Positions 49,948 through 58,436 of a stretch of DNA of 64,000 nucleotides are shown in pieces (positions within the stretch are counted from its first letter, which is position 1; each line of letters opens with the position of its first letter). Source of the stretch: an uncultured Collinsella sp. (GTDB lineage Bacteria > Actinomycetota > Coriobacteriia > Coriobacteriales > Coriobacteriaceae); the NCBI GenBank assembly GCA_959026725.1, contig CAUFMG010000010.1, positions 1 through 64,000 on the forward strand. Direction: 5' to 3'. Below the pieces are notes generated by a model. That model saw nothing but the letters and a program-made list of their open reading frames with translations, was not told the DNA's origin and ran no database searches. The position numbers and the translations under genes were made by a program.

Positions 49948-49981
49948 ACCGCTCACGGTGATAAATCGACCGTTTACCGGT
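49948..49981 (+). promoter_or_regulatory. tandem ACCG-TTYACC motif, 21-bp spacing, GalNAc PTS promoter
   Basis: ACCGCTCACGG starts at 49948 and ACCGTTTACCGG starts 21 bp later at 49969; the second is preceded by GATAAATCG. The motif points away from the PTS operon. Confidence 0.6.
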
Positions 49982-50140
49982 CGTTAACACTTCTACCTGC
50001 GGTTTTGAAACCGTTTCGAAATGATTGGGCGAAAGATCGGAACTTTCTTTGCGTCTAAACAACGCAGGGCGGCTAAAAATAGCGTGTAGAAAAATTGCAG
50101 GTCATTATGAAGATTTGTGAATTGGTCTTTTTGACTTAAT

Positions 50141-50156
50141 ACCAGTTAGAACCAGT
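50141..50156. promoter_or_regulatory. ACCAGT direct pair, possible GntR site
   Basis: ACCAGTTAGAACCAGT has two ACCAGT half-sites 10 bp apart in direct rather than inverted order. It lies in the same promoter region as a better site. Confidence 0.35.
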
Positions 50157-50167
50157 TTCGAAAATAT

Positions 50168-50197
50168 CGGTGAACGGTAGTTTTTGACCGTTCACCG
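50168..50197. promoter_or_regulatory. inverted ACCGTTCACCG pair
   Basis: CGGTGAACGGT at 50168-50178 and ACCGTTCACCG at 50187-50197 are perfect inverted copies 8 bp apart. The half-site is the same motif found as tandem direct repeats elsewhere. Confidence 0.6.
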
Positions 50198-50300
50198 GTC
50201 ATTTGCAATCGTTTGCAGTTGTTTTCCCTGATGAATTAGGGGAACCCGATGGAGCGCTTGTGCGGGCGCGAGGCCTATCCTATTGATTTCGGCAACAAAA

Positions 50301-50333
50301 AGCCCGCTAGAACGTTGTCCGTTCTAGCGGGCT
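50301..50333 (-). terminator. terminator of the SurA-like gene
   Basis: AGCCCGCTAGAACG and CGTTCTAGCGGGCT form a 14-bp stem; TTTTTG follows on the minus strand, 43 bp after the stop. Confidence 0.88.
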
Positions 50334-50375
50334 CAATCAGGTAGATCGGTTAGCGCGCAGTAGTGCAGGCAAACC

Positions 50376-51461
50376 TTACGCAAACAGGCCGTAGATGCTG
50401 ATGTTGGCCTTGGCGTAGAGGCCGTTCGCATACTCGGTCCACTTGGAGCTGGCGCTCGAAGCCTGCGAGGAATACTGCTGGTAGGCGGTGTAATAGGCGG
50501 TCATGGCTTGCTTATAGGTAGCGCTATCGGCCGTAAAGGCATCGTCAGCGAAGGCCTTGGCATAGGTGCTGTCGGCATCCTTCCAGGTGCCCTTCTCGCT
50601 ATCCCACTCGTCACCGGCAAGGTTGATGATGTAGTCAGCGTAGTCCTTGCTCGCGGTCTCCTCGTTGCCGTCAGCAGGCTCGGTCGGGGCGGTCGGCATG
50701 CTTGCGGAGCTGTCGCCGACCTTCTTCTTGTAGAGCTTCTGCAGCGTCGCGGACTGACGGACGATCTGCTTGGCCTGGTCCTTGGACACGCCATACTGCG
50801 TGGCCATGGTCTTGTAGTCGGAGGTGCCGATGGAATCCTCGGCGTACTTCTTCATCTCCTTAGAAGAGACGGTAATGCCCTCGTCCTCGGCGGCGTCGAG
50901 CAGGATCTTGTTGCGCACGTAGGACAGGATAACGTCGGCAGACGGAGCGGTGTAGTTGCCGTCACCATCCTTGACGGTGTCGAGGCTGTACTGGCTCTCA
51001 ATGGCCTCGCGCGCGGTGATGTCGCTCTTCTTGCCGTTGTAGCTGTAGCTTGCCACGGTCGAATCGAGCTGGTCCTCGGTGAGGGTCGCCGAGCCGACGC
51101 CCTTGCCGCCAAAACCACCGTTGCCGATAAAGAAGCCGACCACAGCAGCGATCACGATAGCGACCACAAAGGCGGCAATCATCGTCTTCTTGTGCTTGGA
51201 TGCATGGTCGTCCGCGTCGGAGTCGTCGTCCTCGTCCTGTTCCTCGGGCATGAGGTTCTCGTCGGCGGCATCCGCGGCAATCTGAGCCTCCAGGCGAGCG
51301 TCCTCCTCCTCGGCCGTCGTACCGGCAGCAATGTGCTCGGCAGACGTACCGGCGACCAGATCGATCTTCTCGTCCTCGTCACCGTCGGGGCCTTCGCCGC
51401 GCTCGATGATCTGGATGCCGTCGATCTCGTCCTTCTCGTCCTTCTTTTGAATCAGACCCAT
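50376..51461 (-). CDS. membrane-anchored protein with SurA/PrsA-like N-domain features
   Basis: The 361-residue product has a long acidic N-terminus of about 90 residues inside the cell, one membrane helix near 93-113 (TMIAAFVVAIVIAAVVGFFI) and an outside domain. In that domain ITAREAIESQYSLDTVKDGD and a run of helices with KEMKKYAEDSIGTSDYKTMA recall the N-terminal chaperone domain of SurA/PrsA-type foldases, but I do not see a parvulin active domain. A chaperone-like role outside the cell is a guess. AAGGAGTAA precedes the ATG. It lies between the PTS promoter region and icd. Confidence 0.7.
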   Translation of the reverse strand: MGLIQKKDEKDEIDGIQIIERGEGPDGDEDEKIDLVAGTSAEHIAAGTTAEEEDARLEAQIAADAADENLMPEEQDEDDDSDADDHASKHKKTMIAAFVVAIVIAAVVGFFIGNGGFGGKGVGSATLTEDQLDSTVASYSYNGKKSDITAREAIESQYSLDTVKDGDGNYTAPSADVILSYVRNKILLDAAEDEGITVSSKEMKKYAEDSIGTSDYKTMATQYGVSKDQAKQIVRQSATLQKLYKKKVGDSSASMPTAPTEPADGNEETASKDYADYIINLAGDEWDSEKGTWKDADSTYAKAFADDAFTADSATYKQAMTAYYTAYQQYSSQASSASSKWTEYANGLYAKANISIYGLFA

Positions 51462-51499
51462 ATCAGTTACTCCTTGTTAGGAAACATAGTCCGCAATAG

Positions 51500-51528
51500 A
51501 ATACGCCCGACAGAGCGCCGGGCGTATT
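51500..51528. terminator. hairpin after the isocitrate dehydrogenase gene
   Basis: AATACGCCCG at 51500-51509 pairs with CGGGCGTATT at 51519-51528. The T-run is weak on the minus strand. Confidence 0.6.
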
Positions 51529-51587
51529 GATTCTTAGGTTATACGCAAACACTTAAGTACTATTTAGGCGTTTGCAGCCTGCATGCC

Positions 51588-52673
51588 TTAGGCCAGGTGC
51601 GCGATAACGGCATCGGCAAAGGCCTGCGTGCCCACAGCGCCCTCAACGGAGCCGGTCTGGGCACGACGAACGTCGCCGGTAACCTGCTCGCCCTCGTCAA
51701 GCGTGGCAGATACGGCGGCGCGAATGTGATTGGCAGCGTCGTTCTCGCCCAGGTGATCGAGCATCATCGCAGCAGAGAGAATCTCGGCCGTGGGGTTGGC
51801 GATATCCTGGCCAGCGATATCGGGCGCGGAGCCGTGCGTTGCCTCGAAAATGGCGCAGTCGGCACCGATGTTGGAGCCGGGGGCCATGCCCAAACCACCC
51901 ACCAGGCCGGCGCACAGGTCGCTGACGATGTCGCCGTACAGGTTGGGCAGCACCAGGACATCGAAGTCGTTGGGGTTCTGGACCAGACCCATGCAGGTGG
52001 CGTCGACGATCTTGTCGTTGAACTCGATATCGGGATAGTTGGCGGCCACCTCGCGCGCCACGCGCAGGAACAGGCCATCGGTCGCCTTCATGATGTTGGC
52101 CTTGTGCACGGCCGTCACCTTTTTACGGCCGCAGCGGCGGGCATATTCAAAGGCATACTCCACAATGCGGCGGCTCTTGGCGATAGAGATCGGCTTGATC
52201 GAGATCGCGGAATCGGCGGCGAAGGCCTTTTGACCCGAACGCTCGATGAGCTGCGAGAGCTCCTCGACCTCGGCAGCGCCCTCATCGAACTCGATGCCGG
52301 CGTAGAGGTCCTCGGTGTTCTCACGCACGATTACCAGGTCGACATCGCGGAAGCGCGAGCCGTCGCCCGGCTGCGACAGGCAAGGGCGCACGCAGGCATA
52401 CAGGTCGAAGTGCTTTCGCAGGGCCACATTGACGCTGCGGAAACCCGTACCGACCGGCGTGGTGATGGGGCCCTTGATAGCAACCTTGGTCTCGGCGATC
52501 GCGTCGAGCACGTGCTGGGGCAGTGGCGTGCCAAACTCGTCCATGACGCCGGCACCGGCCTCTTGGACGTTCCAATTGATCTGGACACCGGTGGCCTCGA
52601 CCACGCGGCGCATGGCCTGGGTGATCTCGGGACCGATACCGTCACCGGGAATCAGGACTACATCGTGCGCCAT
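51588..52673 (-). CDS. isocitrate dehydrogenase, NAD type
   Basis: The 361-residue product belongs to the isocitrate/isopropylmalate dehydrogenase family: LIPGDGIGPEIT at the N-terminus, TPVGTGFRSVNVALRKHFDL with the Ser and Asn that mark isocitrate specificity, VIVRENTEDLYAGIE, KANIMKATDGLF and HGSAPDIAGQDIANPTAEIL. A Leu-to-Ser type difference from LeuB in the SVNVALRK segment favours isocitrate. The compact length is that of NAD-dependent bacterial forms. GAGGAGTAA overlaps the stop of the HEAT-like gene, 6 bp upstream, so the two are co-transcribed. Confidence 0.82.
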   Translation of the reverse strand: MAHDVVLIPGDGIGPEITQAMRRVVEATGVQINWNVQEAGAGVMDEFGTPLPQHVLDAIAETKVAIKGPITTPVGTGFRSVNVALRKHFDLYACVRPCLSQPGDGSRFRDVDLVIVRENTEDLYAGIEFDEGAAEVEELSQLIERSGQKAFAADSAISIKPISIAKSRRIVEYAFEYARRCGRKKVTAVHKANIMKATDGLFLRVAREVAANYPDIEFNDKIVDATCMGLVQNPNDFDVLVLPNLYGDIVSDLCAGLVGGLGMAPGSNIGADCAIFEATHGSAPDIAGQDIANPTAEILSAAMMLDHLGENDAANHIRAAVSATLDEGEQVTGDVRRAQTGSVEGAVGTQAFADAVIAHLA

Positions 52674-52679
52674 AATCTG

Positions 52680-53378
52680 TTACTCCTCGTCTTCGGCGTC
52701 GTCAGATTTTTTAACGCTAGCACGCTTCTTCTTTTTGGAGAGATCCAGGCCGAAACGTTTAACAAGCATTTCGCAAATCTCGCTCGAACGGGCCTTGAGA
52801 TAGCTGCCCTTGCCGTTCTCGGCGTCGAACTTAAGGCGCAGTGCGAGCTTCTCGGCGACTTCGGCATCGATCTCGCCCTGGCCAAACTCGTACAGGCAGC
52901 CGAGCATGTCGCGGTACTCGAGGTCACCGTGGTAGCACTGGATGGCCTCGTCCAGGATGGGCCAGGCCTCGCGCGAGCGCTCGACGCTCGTGGCGCCCCA
53001 CACGCACAGCAGGCGGAAGGCGGCATAGCGCAGCGTGGAGGAAATCTCATCGAACAGTGCGGTCTCGGCGCCCTCAAAGGCATCGCCCAGCTGCTCGGGG
53101 CAGGTGGTGGCGAGCGCCGTCAGGGCATCGAGGGCCTCCCAGCGGGTCTGAGCCTCGGGGCGGTCGAGCGCCTCGATCAGCGCGGGCACGCAGGGCACGA
53201 CGCGCTGCGGATCGCGCTCGGCGAGCAGGTGCAGCACGCGGGCGGCAAACTGACGAATGCGGCGTGTGGGGCAGCCGAGCTCCTGGACCAGGCGGTCGAC
53301 GGCGTTCTCGTTCTCCTCTGCCAGCTGAAGCTGTGCCAGCTCCTCGTCGGTGAGCTGTTCGTCTTTGTTTTCTGCCAT
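52680..53378 (-). CDS. HEAT-repeat-like protein
   Basis: The 232-residue product has an acidic N-terminus, then helical pairs near 27-120 that look like HEAT repeats (IRQFAARVLHLLAERDPQRV, CVPALIEALDRPEAQTRWEA, LDALTALA), and a Lys-rich, acidic tail (KKKKRASVKKSDDAEDEE). It has no enzyme motif and is probably a binding scaffold. It sits in a tight minus-strand run with the reductase, the small membrane protein and isocitrate dehydrogenase. Confidence 0.75.
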   Translation of the reverse strand: MAENKDEQLTDEELAQLQLAEENENAVDRLVQELGCPTRRIRQFAARVLHLLAERDPQRVVPCVPALIEALDRPEAQTRWEALDALTALATTCPEQLGDAFEGAETALFDEISSTLRYAAFRLLCVWGATSVERSREAWPILDEAIQCYHGDLEYRDMLGCLYEFGQGEIDAEVAEKLALRLKFDAENGKGSYLKARSSEICEMLVKRFGLDLSKKKKRASVKKSDDAEDEE

Positions 53379-53393
53379 AGTTACCTCTTCTTA

Positions 53394-53822
53394 CTATTTC
53401 TTGGCGTGCTTACCAGCACCCTTGCTGTCATCGGTGACCGAGATGAGCTGTCGGTCGGCCGCGCCATTGCGACGTGCACGGCGGCGCTCCTCGGCATCGC
53501 CCGCATCGGCCGCGGCGCGATGGGCCTTGTTGACGTTAAAGACCTCATCGTGCTTGCGCCACGGGCCGACGGACTCGCCAAAGCTCATCTTAAGGCCGGC
53601 GATAAAGCCGCCGAGCCAGCCGATCGGTGCAAACTGCACCAGCGGGAACAGCGAGAACACCCAGGTCAGCAGGACAACTGCCGCCGCACCCGCAAAGTTG
53701 GCAATCCAGTAGTCGCGCTTGGTGATGACGCGCTTTTCGCAGGCCCACTGGCCGCACAAGAAGCCAATGTAGATCGCAAAGATAAAGAGCACCAGCGCGA
53801 GCACCACGAACGTCCAGCTCAT
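53394..53822 (-). CDS. small membrane protein of unknown function
   Basis: The 142-residue product has a first membrane helix (residues 4-24), a second and perhaps third near 42-80 (AGAAAVVLLTWVFSLFPLVQ, GWLGGFIAG) and a basic cytoplasmic C-terminus (RRRARRNGAADRQL). I know no family. ATG 53822 has GGAG just inside the end of the upstream reductase gene, whose stop is 5 bp before it. It is followed by the HEAT-like gene after 15 bp. Confidence 0.72.
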   Translation of the reverse strand: MSWTFVVLALVLFIFAIYIGFLCGQWACEKRVITKRDYWIANFAGAAAVVLLTWVFSLFPLVQFAPIGWLGGFIAGLKMSFGESVGPWRKHDEVFNVNKAHRAAADAGDAEERRRARRNGAADRQLISVTDDSKGAGKHAKK

Positions 53823-53827
53823 GGGCG

Positions 53828-54907
53828 CTACTCCTCGTGATGGTGGCCGCAGCAGCACTCGTGGCCGCCATCGTGGCCGTGGCCGCCGCAGCACTCGTGG
53901 TCCTCGCCGTGGTGGTGGCCGCAACCGCACTCGTGGTCGTCGCCGTGCTCGCCGCAACCGCAGCTGTCCTCGTGGGCACCGTGCTCCTCGGGACGATACT
54001 GCGACCAGTCAAGACCGGCGGCGATGGCGTCGGCCTCCTCCTTGTAGAGCACCGTGATGGCCTGGGTGCCCAGCTTGGCGCCACCGATGGCGTCGAGCAT
54101 GTCGTAGAGCGTAAAGGCCACGTCGGCACCGGGCAGCGCGAGCTCGCGGTCGTCGGCGTAGGCGAGCGCCAGGCGCAGGTCCTTAATGAAGTGCTCGACC
54201 ATAAAGCCGGGCTTGTAGTCGCCGTCGAGCGCCTTGGGCGCCAGGCTCTCCATGGCGCCAGACTTGCCGGTACCGCCCAGGATCATCTCGCGGGTCTTTT
54301 CCAGATCGAGGCCGCTCAGCTCGGCAAATGCCATGGCATCGGCCATGCCGACCATACAGGCGCCCAGCGACACCTGGTTAGCAAGCTTAGCAGCCTGGCC
54401 CTTGCCAGCGCCATCGAAGCAGCAAATGTTGGCCGCAAAGGTGGCAAGGATGTCGCGGACCGGAGCGATGTCGTTCTCGGTGGCACCCACGATAGCCGTG
54501 AGCGTGCCGGCGATAGCACCCGACTCGCCACCGGTAACGGGGCAGTCAAACGCCATGCGACCAGAAACCTGGGCGGCCTCGGCAATGTCACGGGCGAGCT
54601 CGGGCGAGCTCGTGGTGAGGTCGATCAAGACCGCGCCCGGCTTGGTGCACGCAAGCAGGCCGTTGCCCGCCAGATAGAGCTCCTCGACCTCGGAGGGATA
54701 GCCCACCATGGTAAAGACGACATCGGCGTTCGCCACGGCCTCGGCCGGCGTATCGGCCCAGACGGCGCCGCGCTCGATAAGCGCGGCGGCCTTGGACTTG
54801 GTGCGGTTGTTGACCGTGACGGGGTAGCCGGCGTCCAGGATGTGGCCGGCGATGGGGGCACCCATGATTCCGGTGCCGATGAATGCGACGGAGAGCTTGT
54901 TTGCCAT
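53828..54907 (-). CDS. 3-hydroxyisobutyrate dehydrogenase-family reductase with a His/Cys-rich tail
   Basis: Residues 1-295 are a beta-hydroxyacid dehydrogenase (GarR/tartronate-semialdehyde reductase group): FIGTGIMGAPIAGHILDAGY, DCPVTGGESGAIAGTLTAIV, catalytic Lys in GKGQAAKLANQVSLGACMVG and DLRLALAYADDRELALPGAD. The last 50 residues are very unusual: about 20 His and 10 Cys in repeats such as CGCGHHHGEDHECC and GHDGGHECCCGHHHEE. This could store or sense Ni, Zn or Cu. AAAAGGAAAGG precedes the ATG. It is first in the run with the small membrane protein. Confidence 0.82.
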   Translation of the reverse strand: MANKLSVAFIGTGIMGAPIAGHILDAGYPVTVNNRTKSKAAALIERGAVWADTPAEAVANADVVFTMVGYPSEVEELYLAGNGLLACTKPGAVLIDLTTSSPELARDIAEAAQVSGRMAFDCPVTGGESGAIAGTLTAIVGATENDIAPVRDILATFAANICCFDGAGKGQAAKLANQVSLGACMVGMADAMAFAELSGLDLEKTREMILGGTGKSGAMESLAPKALDGDYKPGFMVEHFIKDLRLALAYADDRELALPGADVAFTLYDMLDAIGGAKLGTQAITVLYKEEADAIAAGLDWSQYRPEEHGAHEDSCGCGEHGDDHECGCGHHHGEDHECCGGHGHDGGHECCCGHHHEE

Positions 54908-55006
54908 GAAACCTTTCCTTTTGGGTTGGGTGTTGTTACCAGGTTAAAATACTCGGTGCCAGCGTTTCGGCCGTGACTTGAGGGCACTTGCAGCCGCAGC
55001 GCCTAC

Positions 55007-55960
55007 CTACTCGCCTCGCACGCGGCGCGCGATGCGGTCGGAAAGCGAGGCTTTCTCGGCGCGATTCTTGCCCCAAAACGCGCAGGCCACCATGCCGGGG
55101 CCCACGTGCGAGCCAATGGTGGGACCCACGGAGCTGCGAATGATCGTGACGTCGGCGCAGCCCTCCTCCTTGCGGATGGCGGCTTCGAGCCAGTCACCGT
55201 CCTTTTCGGCATCGGCCGTCATGATGGCGATGGGCATGGTGCGGTCGGGCACGTAGTTCTCGCGGAACGACTTGAGGATGGACTTGAGCGCCTTCTTGCG
55301 GCCGCGGTTGACGCCAATCAGCGACAGCGAGCCGGCAAGGTCGTAGGAGAGCTCGGGCTTGACATCGAGCTTTGCCGTGAGCTGCGCCGCCGCGGGCGGA
55401 ATGCGGCCGCCGGCAGCCAGCGCGTCGAAGCTCTCGAGCGTAAAGTAGCCGTGGACGTAGGTCTTTGCCTCGTTTGCCCAGTCGACCAGCTGCTTGGCGG
55501 TGAGTCCCGCCGAGCGCTGGCGCACGGCCTCGAGCGCCAGGAGCGCGCCGGTCGCGCAGGGCAGAGCGTTGTCGACCACGTAGAGCTCAAAGTTGGGATA
55601 CTCGGCGCGCACGGCATCTGCCGCCTGGCACGCGGAGTTGTAGCTCGACGACAGCGCCGAGGTAAAGCACAGGTAGACCGTGGGCGTGCCCTCCTTGGCA
55701 CACTCGGTAAAGAACTCGATATAGCGACCGAGCGACACGGCGGAGGTAGACACGCGAGCGCCGGCGCGCATGCGGTCGTAGAACTCCTTAGGGCTCATGC
55801 TCGACCAGATATCGTCCGTGCGCTCCTCGCCATCGATGATAAAGGGGAAGCCCAAGATATCGACATCGAGGTTCGCGGCGACCTCGGGGCTAAAGTCGCA
55901 GCAGGTATCGACGACGATGCGGCAGCGGTCAGAATGGCCGGTAGATGCAGCCTTGTCCAT
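55007..55960 (-). CDS. DegV-family fatty-acid-binding protein
   Basis: The 317-residue product has the DegV pattern: IVVDTCCDFSPEVAANLDVD at the N-terminus, RVSTSAVSLGRYIEFF, CFTSALSSSYNSACQA, and a C-terminal SSVGPTIGSHVGPGMVACAF. DegV (FakB-like) proteins bind a fatty acid and may present it to a kinase. No FakA-like kinase is seen beside it. ATG 55960 is preferred over a TTG one codon upstream; AAGGAG lies 8 bases before. Confidence 0.9.
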   Translation of the reverse strand: MDKAASTGHSDRCRIVVDTCCDFSPEVAANLDVDILGFPFIIDGEERTDDIWSSMSPKEFYDRMRAGARVSTSAVSLGRYIEFFTECAKEGTPTVYLCFTSALSSSYNSACQAADAVRAEYPNFELYVVDNALPCATGALLALEAVRQRSAGLTAKQLVDWANEAKTYVHGYFTLESFDALAAGGRIPPAAAQLTAKLDVKPELSYDLAGSLSLIGVNRGRKKALKSILKSFRENYVPDRTMPIAIMTADAEKDGDWLEAAIRKEEGCADVTIIRSSVGPTIGSHVGPGMVACAFWGKNRAEKASLSDRIARRVRGE

Positions 55961-55983
55961 CAAAGCGACTCCTTACGTAAAAA

Positions 55984-56010
55984 GGCGGCCATCCGCATGG
56001 GATGGCCGCC
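55984..56010 (-). terminator. terminator of hpf
   Basis: GGCGGCCATCC at 55984-55994 pairs with GGATGGCCGCC at 56000-56010; TTTTTACG follows on the minus strand. Confidence 0.85.
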
Positions 56011-56039
56011 AACCGTTAACTCATGCAAGTTAACGTATT

Positions 56040-56624
56040 TTACTCGTCAAGTGTTTCGATACGGGGCTTGATGATGCCATATCCACCATTCTTACGGTGA
56101 TACACCACATTGATGAGGCCAGTCGTCGCGTTCTCGAACACGTAGAAGTCGTGGCCGAGCAGATCGGTCTGCACCAGCGCCTGCTCCTCGGTCATCGGGG
56201 TGACATCGATGACCTTCTCGCGGACGAGCAGGTCGTCCTCCTCCTCGGGCAGCAGCAGGTCGGCCAGATCCTCGACGCGCTCGACCGGCGCGACATCCGC
56301 GGCGCTGGCACCGCCCTGGCGGTTGTCCACGACCTTGGTCTTGAACTTGCGCAGCTGGCGGGTGACCTTATCGGCGGAGAGGTCGATGGCGGCGTACATA
56401 TCTGCACCGTGCTCGGCAACGCGAATCACCGAACCGCGGGCACGAACCGTGACCTCGACGATTGCCGGGTTGGGGTTCGAGGGGTTCTTCTCATAGCGAA
56501 GTACAACGTCGACCGTCATGGGCTCGATATCGAAAACCTTGAGCGCCTCGCCGATCTTCTCATCCACATGCGCACGCAGAGCATCGGTTACCGTCGTCTT
56601 GCGTCCAGAAACCTTGATATCCAT
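56040..56624 (-). CDS. hpf: ribosome hibernation promoting factor, long form
   Basis: The 194-residue product has the N-terminal RaiA/HPF domain (MDIKVSGRKTTVTDALRAHV, RVAEHGADMYAAIDLSADKV with ROLE in 100S formation) and the C-terminal dimerisation domain of long HPF (KVIDVTPMTEEQALVQTDLL, YVFENATTGLINVVYHRKNG). It makes inactive 100S ribosomes in resting cells. GGAG lies 6 bases before ATG 56624. It stands alone with its own terminator. Confidence 0.93.
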   Translation of the reverse strand: MDIKVSGRKTTVTDALRAHVDEKIGEALKVFDIEPMTVDVVLRYEKNPSNPNPAIVEVTVRARGSVIRVAEHGADMYAAIDLSADKVTRQLRKFKTKVVDNRQGGASAADVAPVERVEDLADLLLPEEEDDLLVREKVIDVTPMTEEQALVQTDLLGHDFYVFENATTGLINVVYHRKNGGYGIIKPRIETLDE

Positions 56625-56941
56625 ACGTGGCTCCAATCTGCCTCGGGGACTTACTGTACTGGCTATGTACCCATTGCCGTGTATTTAATCACGCGGATTC
56701 CTAAAGACCCGAATAACGATTGCTTGATACCGCATACCGAAGTCTCGCACTTTTCTGTGGCAAAGTGCGCTATAGGAGGGAGCCGACAGATTTGTATTTG
56801 GTCCCAAAAATTGGCTTTGACCTGCTGGTTTTATAGGGATGAAAAAGCCGGGCTCCCCTATTGGGGAAGCCCGGCAGTGCGTGTTGAAACCGTGAAGAGG
56901 TGCCCTTTCCGACGTATAGGAGACACCACCCCTAGCAATAA
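56625..56941. other. 317-bp gap upstream of hpf
   Basis: Apart from the terminator at 56847-56875 I see no gene, repeat or motif here. The hpf promoter should lie in its left part. Confidence 0.5.
56847..56875 (-). terminator. terminator of the binding-lipoprotein gene
   Basis: GCCGGGCTCCCC and GGGGAAGCCCGGC pair as a long stem; TTTTTC follows on the minus strand. Confidence 0.85.
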
Positions 56942-57952
56942 CTAGCTATTGAGTTTGTTAATGTCGTCGTCAGTGATGGTGCCTTCCTGGCTGGACGATT
57001 TGTCCTCGGAGGATGCGGTCTCATTGTTGGAATCGGAGGACTCGCTGCCGGAGGATGCGGAGCCAGACGACTGAAGGTTGACACCAGATACTGTCTTAGT
57101 GGTGAGGTCGTAGGGCATCGTGCCATACCAGACGGAGTGGACTGCCTCGAGCGTACCGTCGACCGTGATGCCGTCGAGGGCATCGCTCACGGCACGGCAC
57201 AGTTCGTCATTGGACGAGAGGCCCGCAACACCGAGCGTCGAGGGCGCCTCGAGCGCACCGACATAGGAGATCTCGCTCATCAGACGTGCAAGGTAGCCGC
57301 CGGCCGTGGAGTCGCAGATCACATAGTCGACTTCGCCGGACTCGAGCGCCTCAAAGCACTCGTTGATGTTGGGGTAGGTCTTTTGGTTGGCGGTGATGCT
57401 CTGCTTAGCAAGCGCCTCCTGCGAGGCCGAGGACATCTGGACACCCAGAGTAGACGTGTTAAGGGTATCGGTGGAAACGCTTAGCGACCCACCATCGCTG
57501 GTTTTACCGAACACGGAAGCGGCATCGTACAGGCAGGTGCCGAGCGAGCTAATGTCCCCGTCCGTGGAGTTAATCTCGCCGATAAAGATATCGGCCTTTT
57601 TGTCGCCGAGCGCGGAACCTGCCGAGGACGCATCGACAAAGGCGACCTTAAGGCCCATGCGGCTTGCGAGGGCGCGGGCGGCGTCAACCGCATACCCCGT
57701 GAGCTCGCCGTCGGCGTCCTGCATGGCCTGCGGCGCATCGGAAGTATCGAGGGCGACCGTCAGGGTTCCGGGAGTGACCAGGGCATCGTCCGACACCGCC
57801 GGCGTGACGGTCTCGTACTCGATCTGGTCGATCGTGGGAGTCGTGAACGTAGACAGCGGGTTGAACGCGCATCCGCTCAGGCCCAAAACGGCGATGACCG
57901 CTGCGGTCCCAGCACCTAACCGAGCCGCGTGCATCAAGCTGCCCCTCACCAT
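56942..57952 (-). CDS. amino-acid-type ABC substrate-binding lipoprotein
   Basis: The 336-residue product starts with a lipoprotein signal whose lipobox is LGLSGC near residue 28. A type 3 solute-binding domain follows: TLTVALDTSDAPQAMQDADG, GYAVDAARALASRMGLKVAF, DIFIGEINSTDG and VDYVICDSTAGGYLARLMSE. The C-terminal 50 residues are low-complexity Ser/Glu/Asp. It probably binds an amino acid or similar polar solute, but no permease or ATPase gene adjoins it. ATG 57952 is chosen to give a normal signal peptide; the same frame is open for 182 codons upstream, so a longer start cannot be ruled out. Confidence 0.8.
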   Translation of the reverse strand: MVRGSLMHAARLGAGTAAVIAVLGLSGCAFNPLSTFTTPTIDQIEYETVTPAVSDDALVTPGTLTVALDTSDAPQAMQDADGELTGYAVDAARALASRMGLKVAFVDASSAGSALGDKKADIFIGEINSTDGDISSLGTCLYDAASVFGKTSDGGSLSVSTDTLNTSTLGVQMSSASQEALAKQSITANQKTYPNINECFEALESGEVDYVICDSTAGGYLARLMSEISYVGALEAPSTLGVAGLSSNDELCRAVSDALDGITVDGTLEAVHSVWYGTMPYDLTTKTVSGVNLQSSGSASSGSESSDSNNETASSEDKSSSQEGTITDDDINKLNS

Positions 57953-58385
57953 GTCCACTACCCTGCCTTCTGTGTCGTATACGATCCGTGCGTTGCGCGG
58001 AATATCAGGTTGTTCCCACCAGCTGACCTGGTATTTGACCCCACACTTGCGCACCGGGGTGTTTGCTCGGGAGGCCGCAGCCACCTTCACGACTGGCCCG
58101 CTCGCCCGCGAGGCGGTATTGCCCCAAAGAAAGTAGAACGGACGGTGCGGCTTACATCTAGGACGCGCCATGATCGCGCCGCGCGCACGCGGTCGCTTAC
58201 GTGGATCCCTTTGACCGCGTCTGTCTTGGACTAGGACGGGCATTTCGTCCGCCCGCAACCACAGCCTGGTAGGAACGTAGCGCATTATAGCTAAGTTCAA
58301 GCTAAAGTTTAAGGTTAGGGGCGTTATTCGCATCGCGAGTACAGATTTCGCAGGTCGGGGCGGATCATTCGTGCCCCCCATGAAG

Positions 58386-58434
58386 CCCGGAGCTCCCCCC
58401 ACGGGGAGCTCCGGGGCACCCGTCTCAGGGTGCC
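58386..58434. repeat. two adjacent GC-rich hairpins
   Basis: CCCGGAGCTCCCC pairs with GGGGAGCTCCGGG (58386-58415) and GGCACCC pairs with GGGTGCC (58415-58434). They directly precede the 215-bp element. Confidence 0.6.
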
Positions 58435-58436
58435 GT

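Larger units (their letters stand above)
49745..50375. promoter_or_regulatory. promoter region of the GalNAc PTS operon
   Basis: This 631-bp gap has no gene. It holds a GntR-type site (49860-49875), a tandem 21-bp motif (49948-49980), a second GntR half-site pair (50141-50156), an inverted ACCGTTCACC pair (50168-50197), a GACCTGC-like string near 49995, and the terminator of the gene at 50376. Confidence 0.65.

Noticed and set aside
51597..53840. A 747-codon open frame on the plus strand
   Set aside because: It is antisense to isocitrate dehydrogenase, the HEAT-like gene and the small membrane protein.
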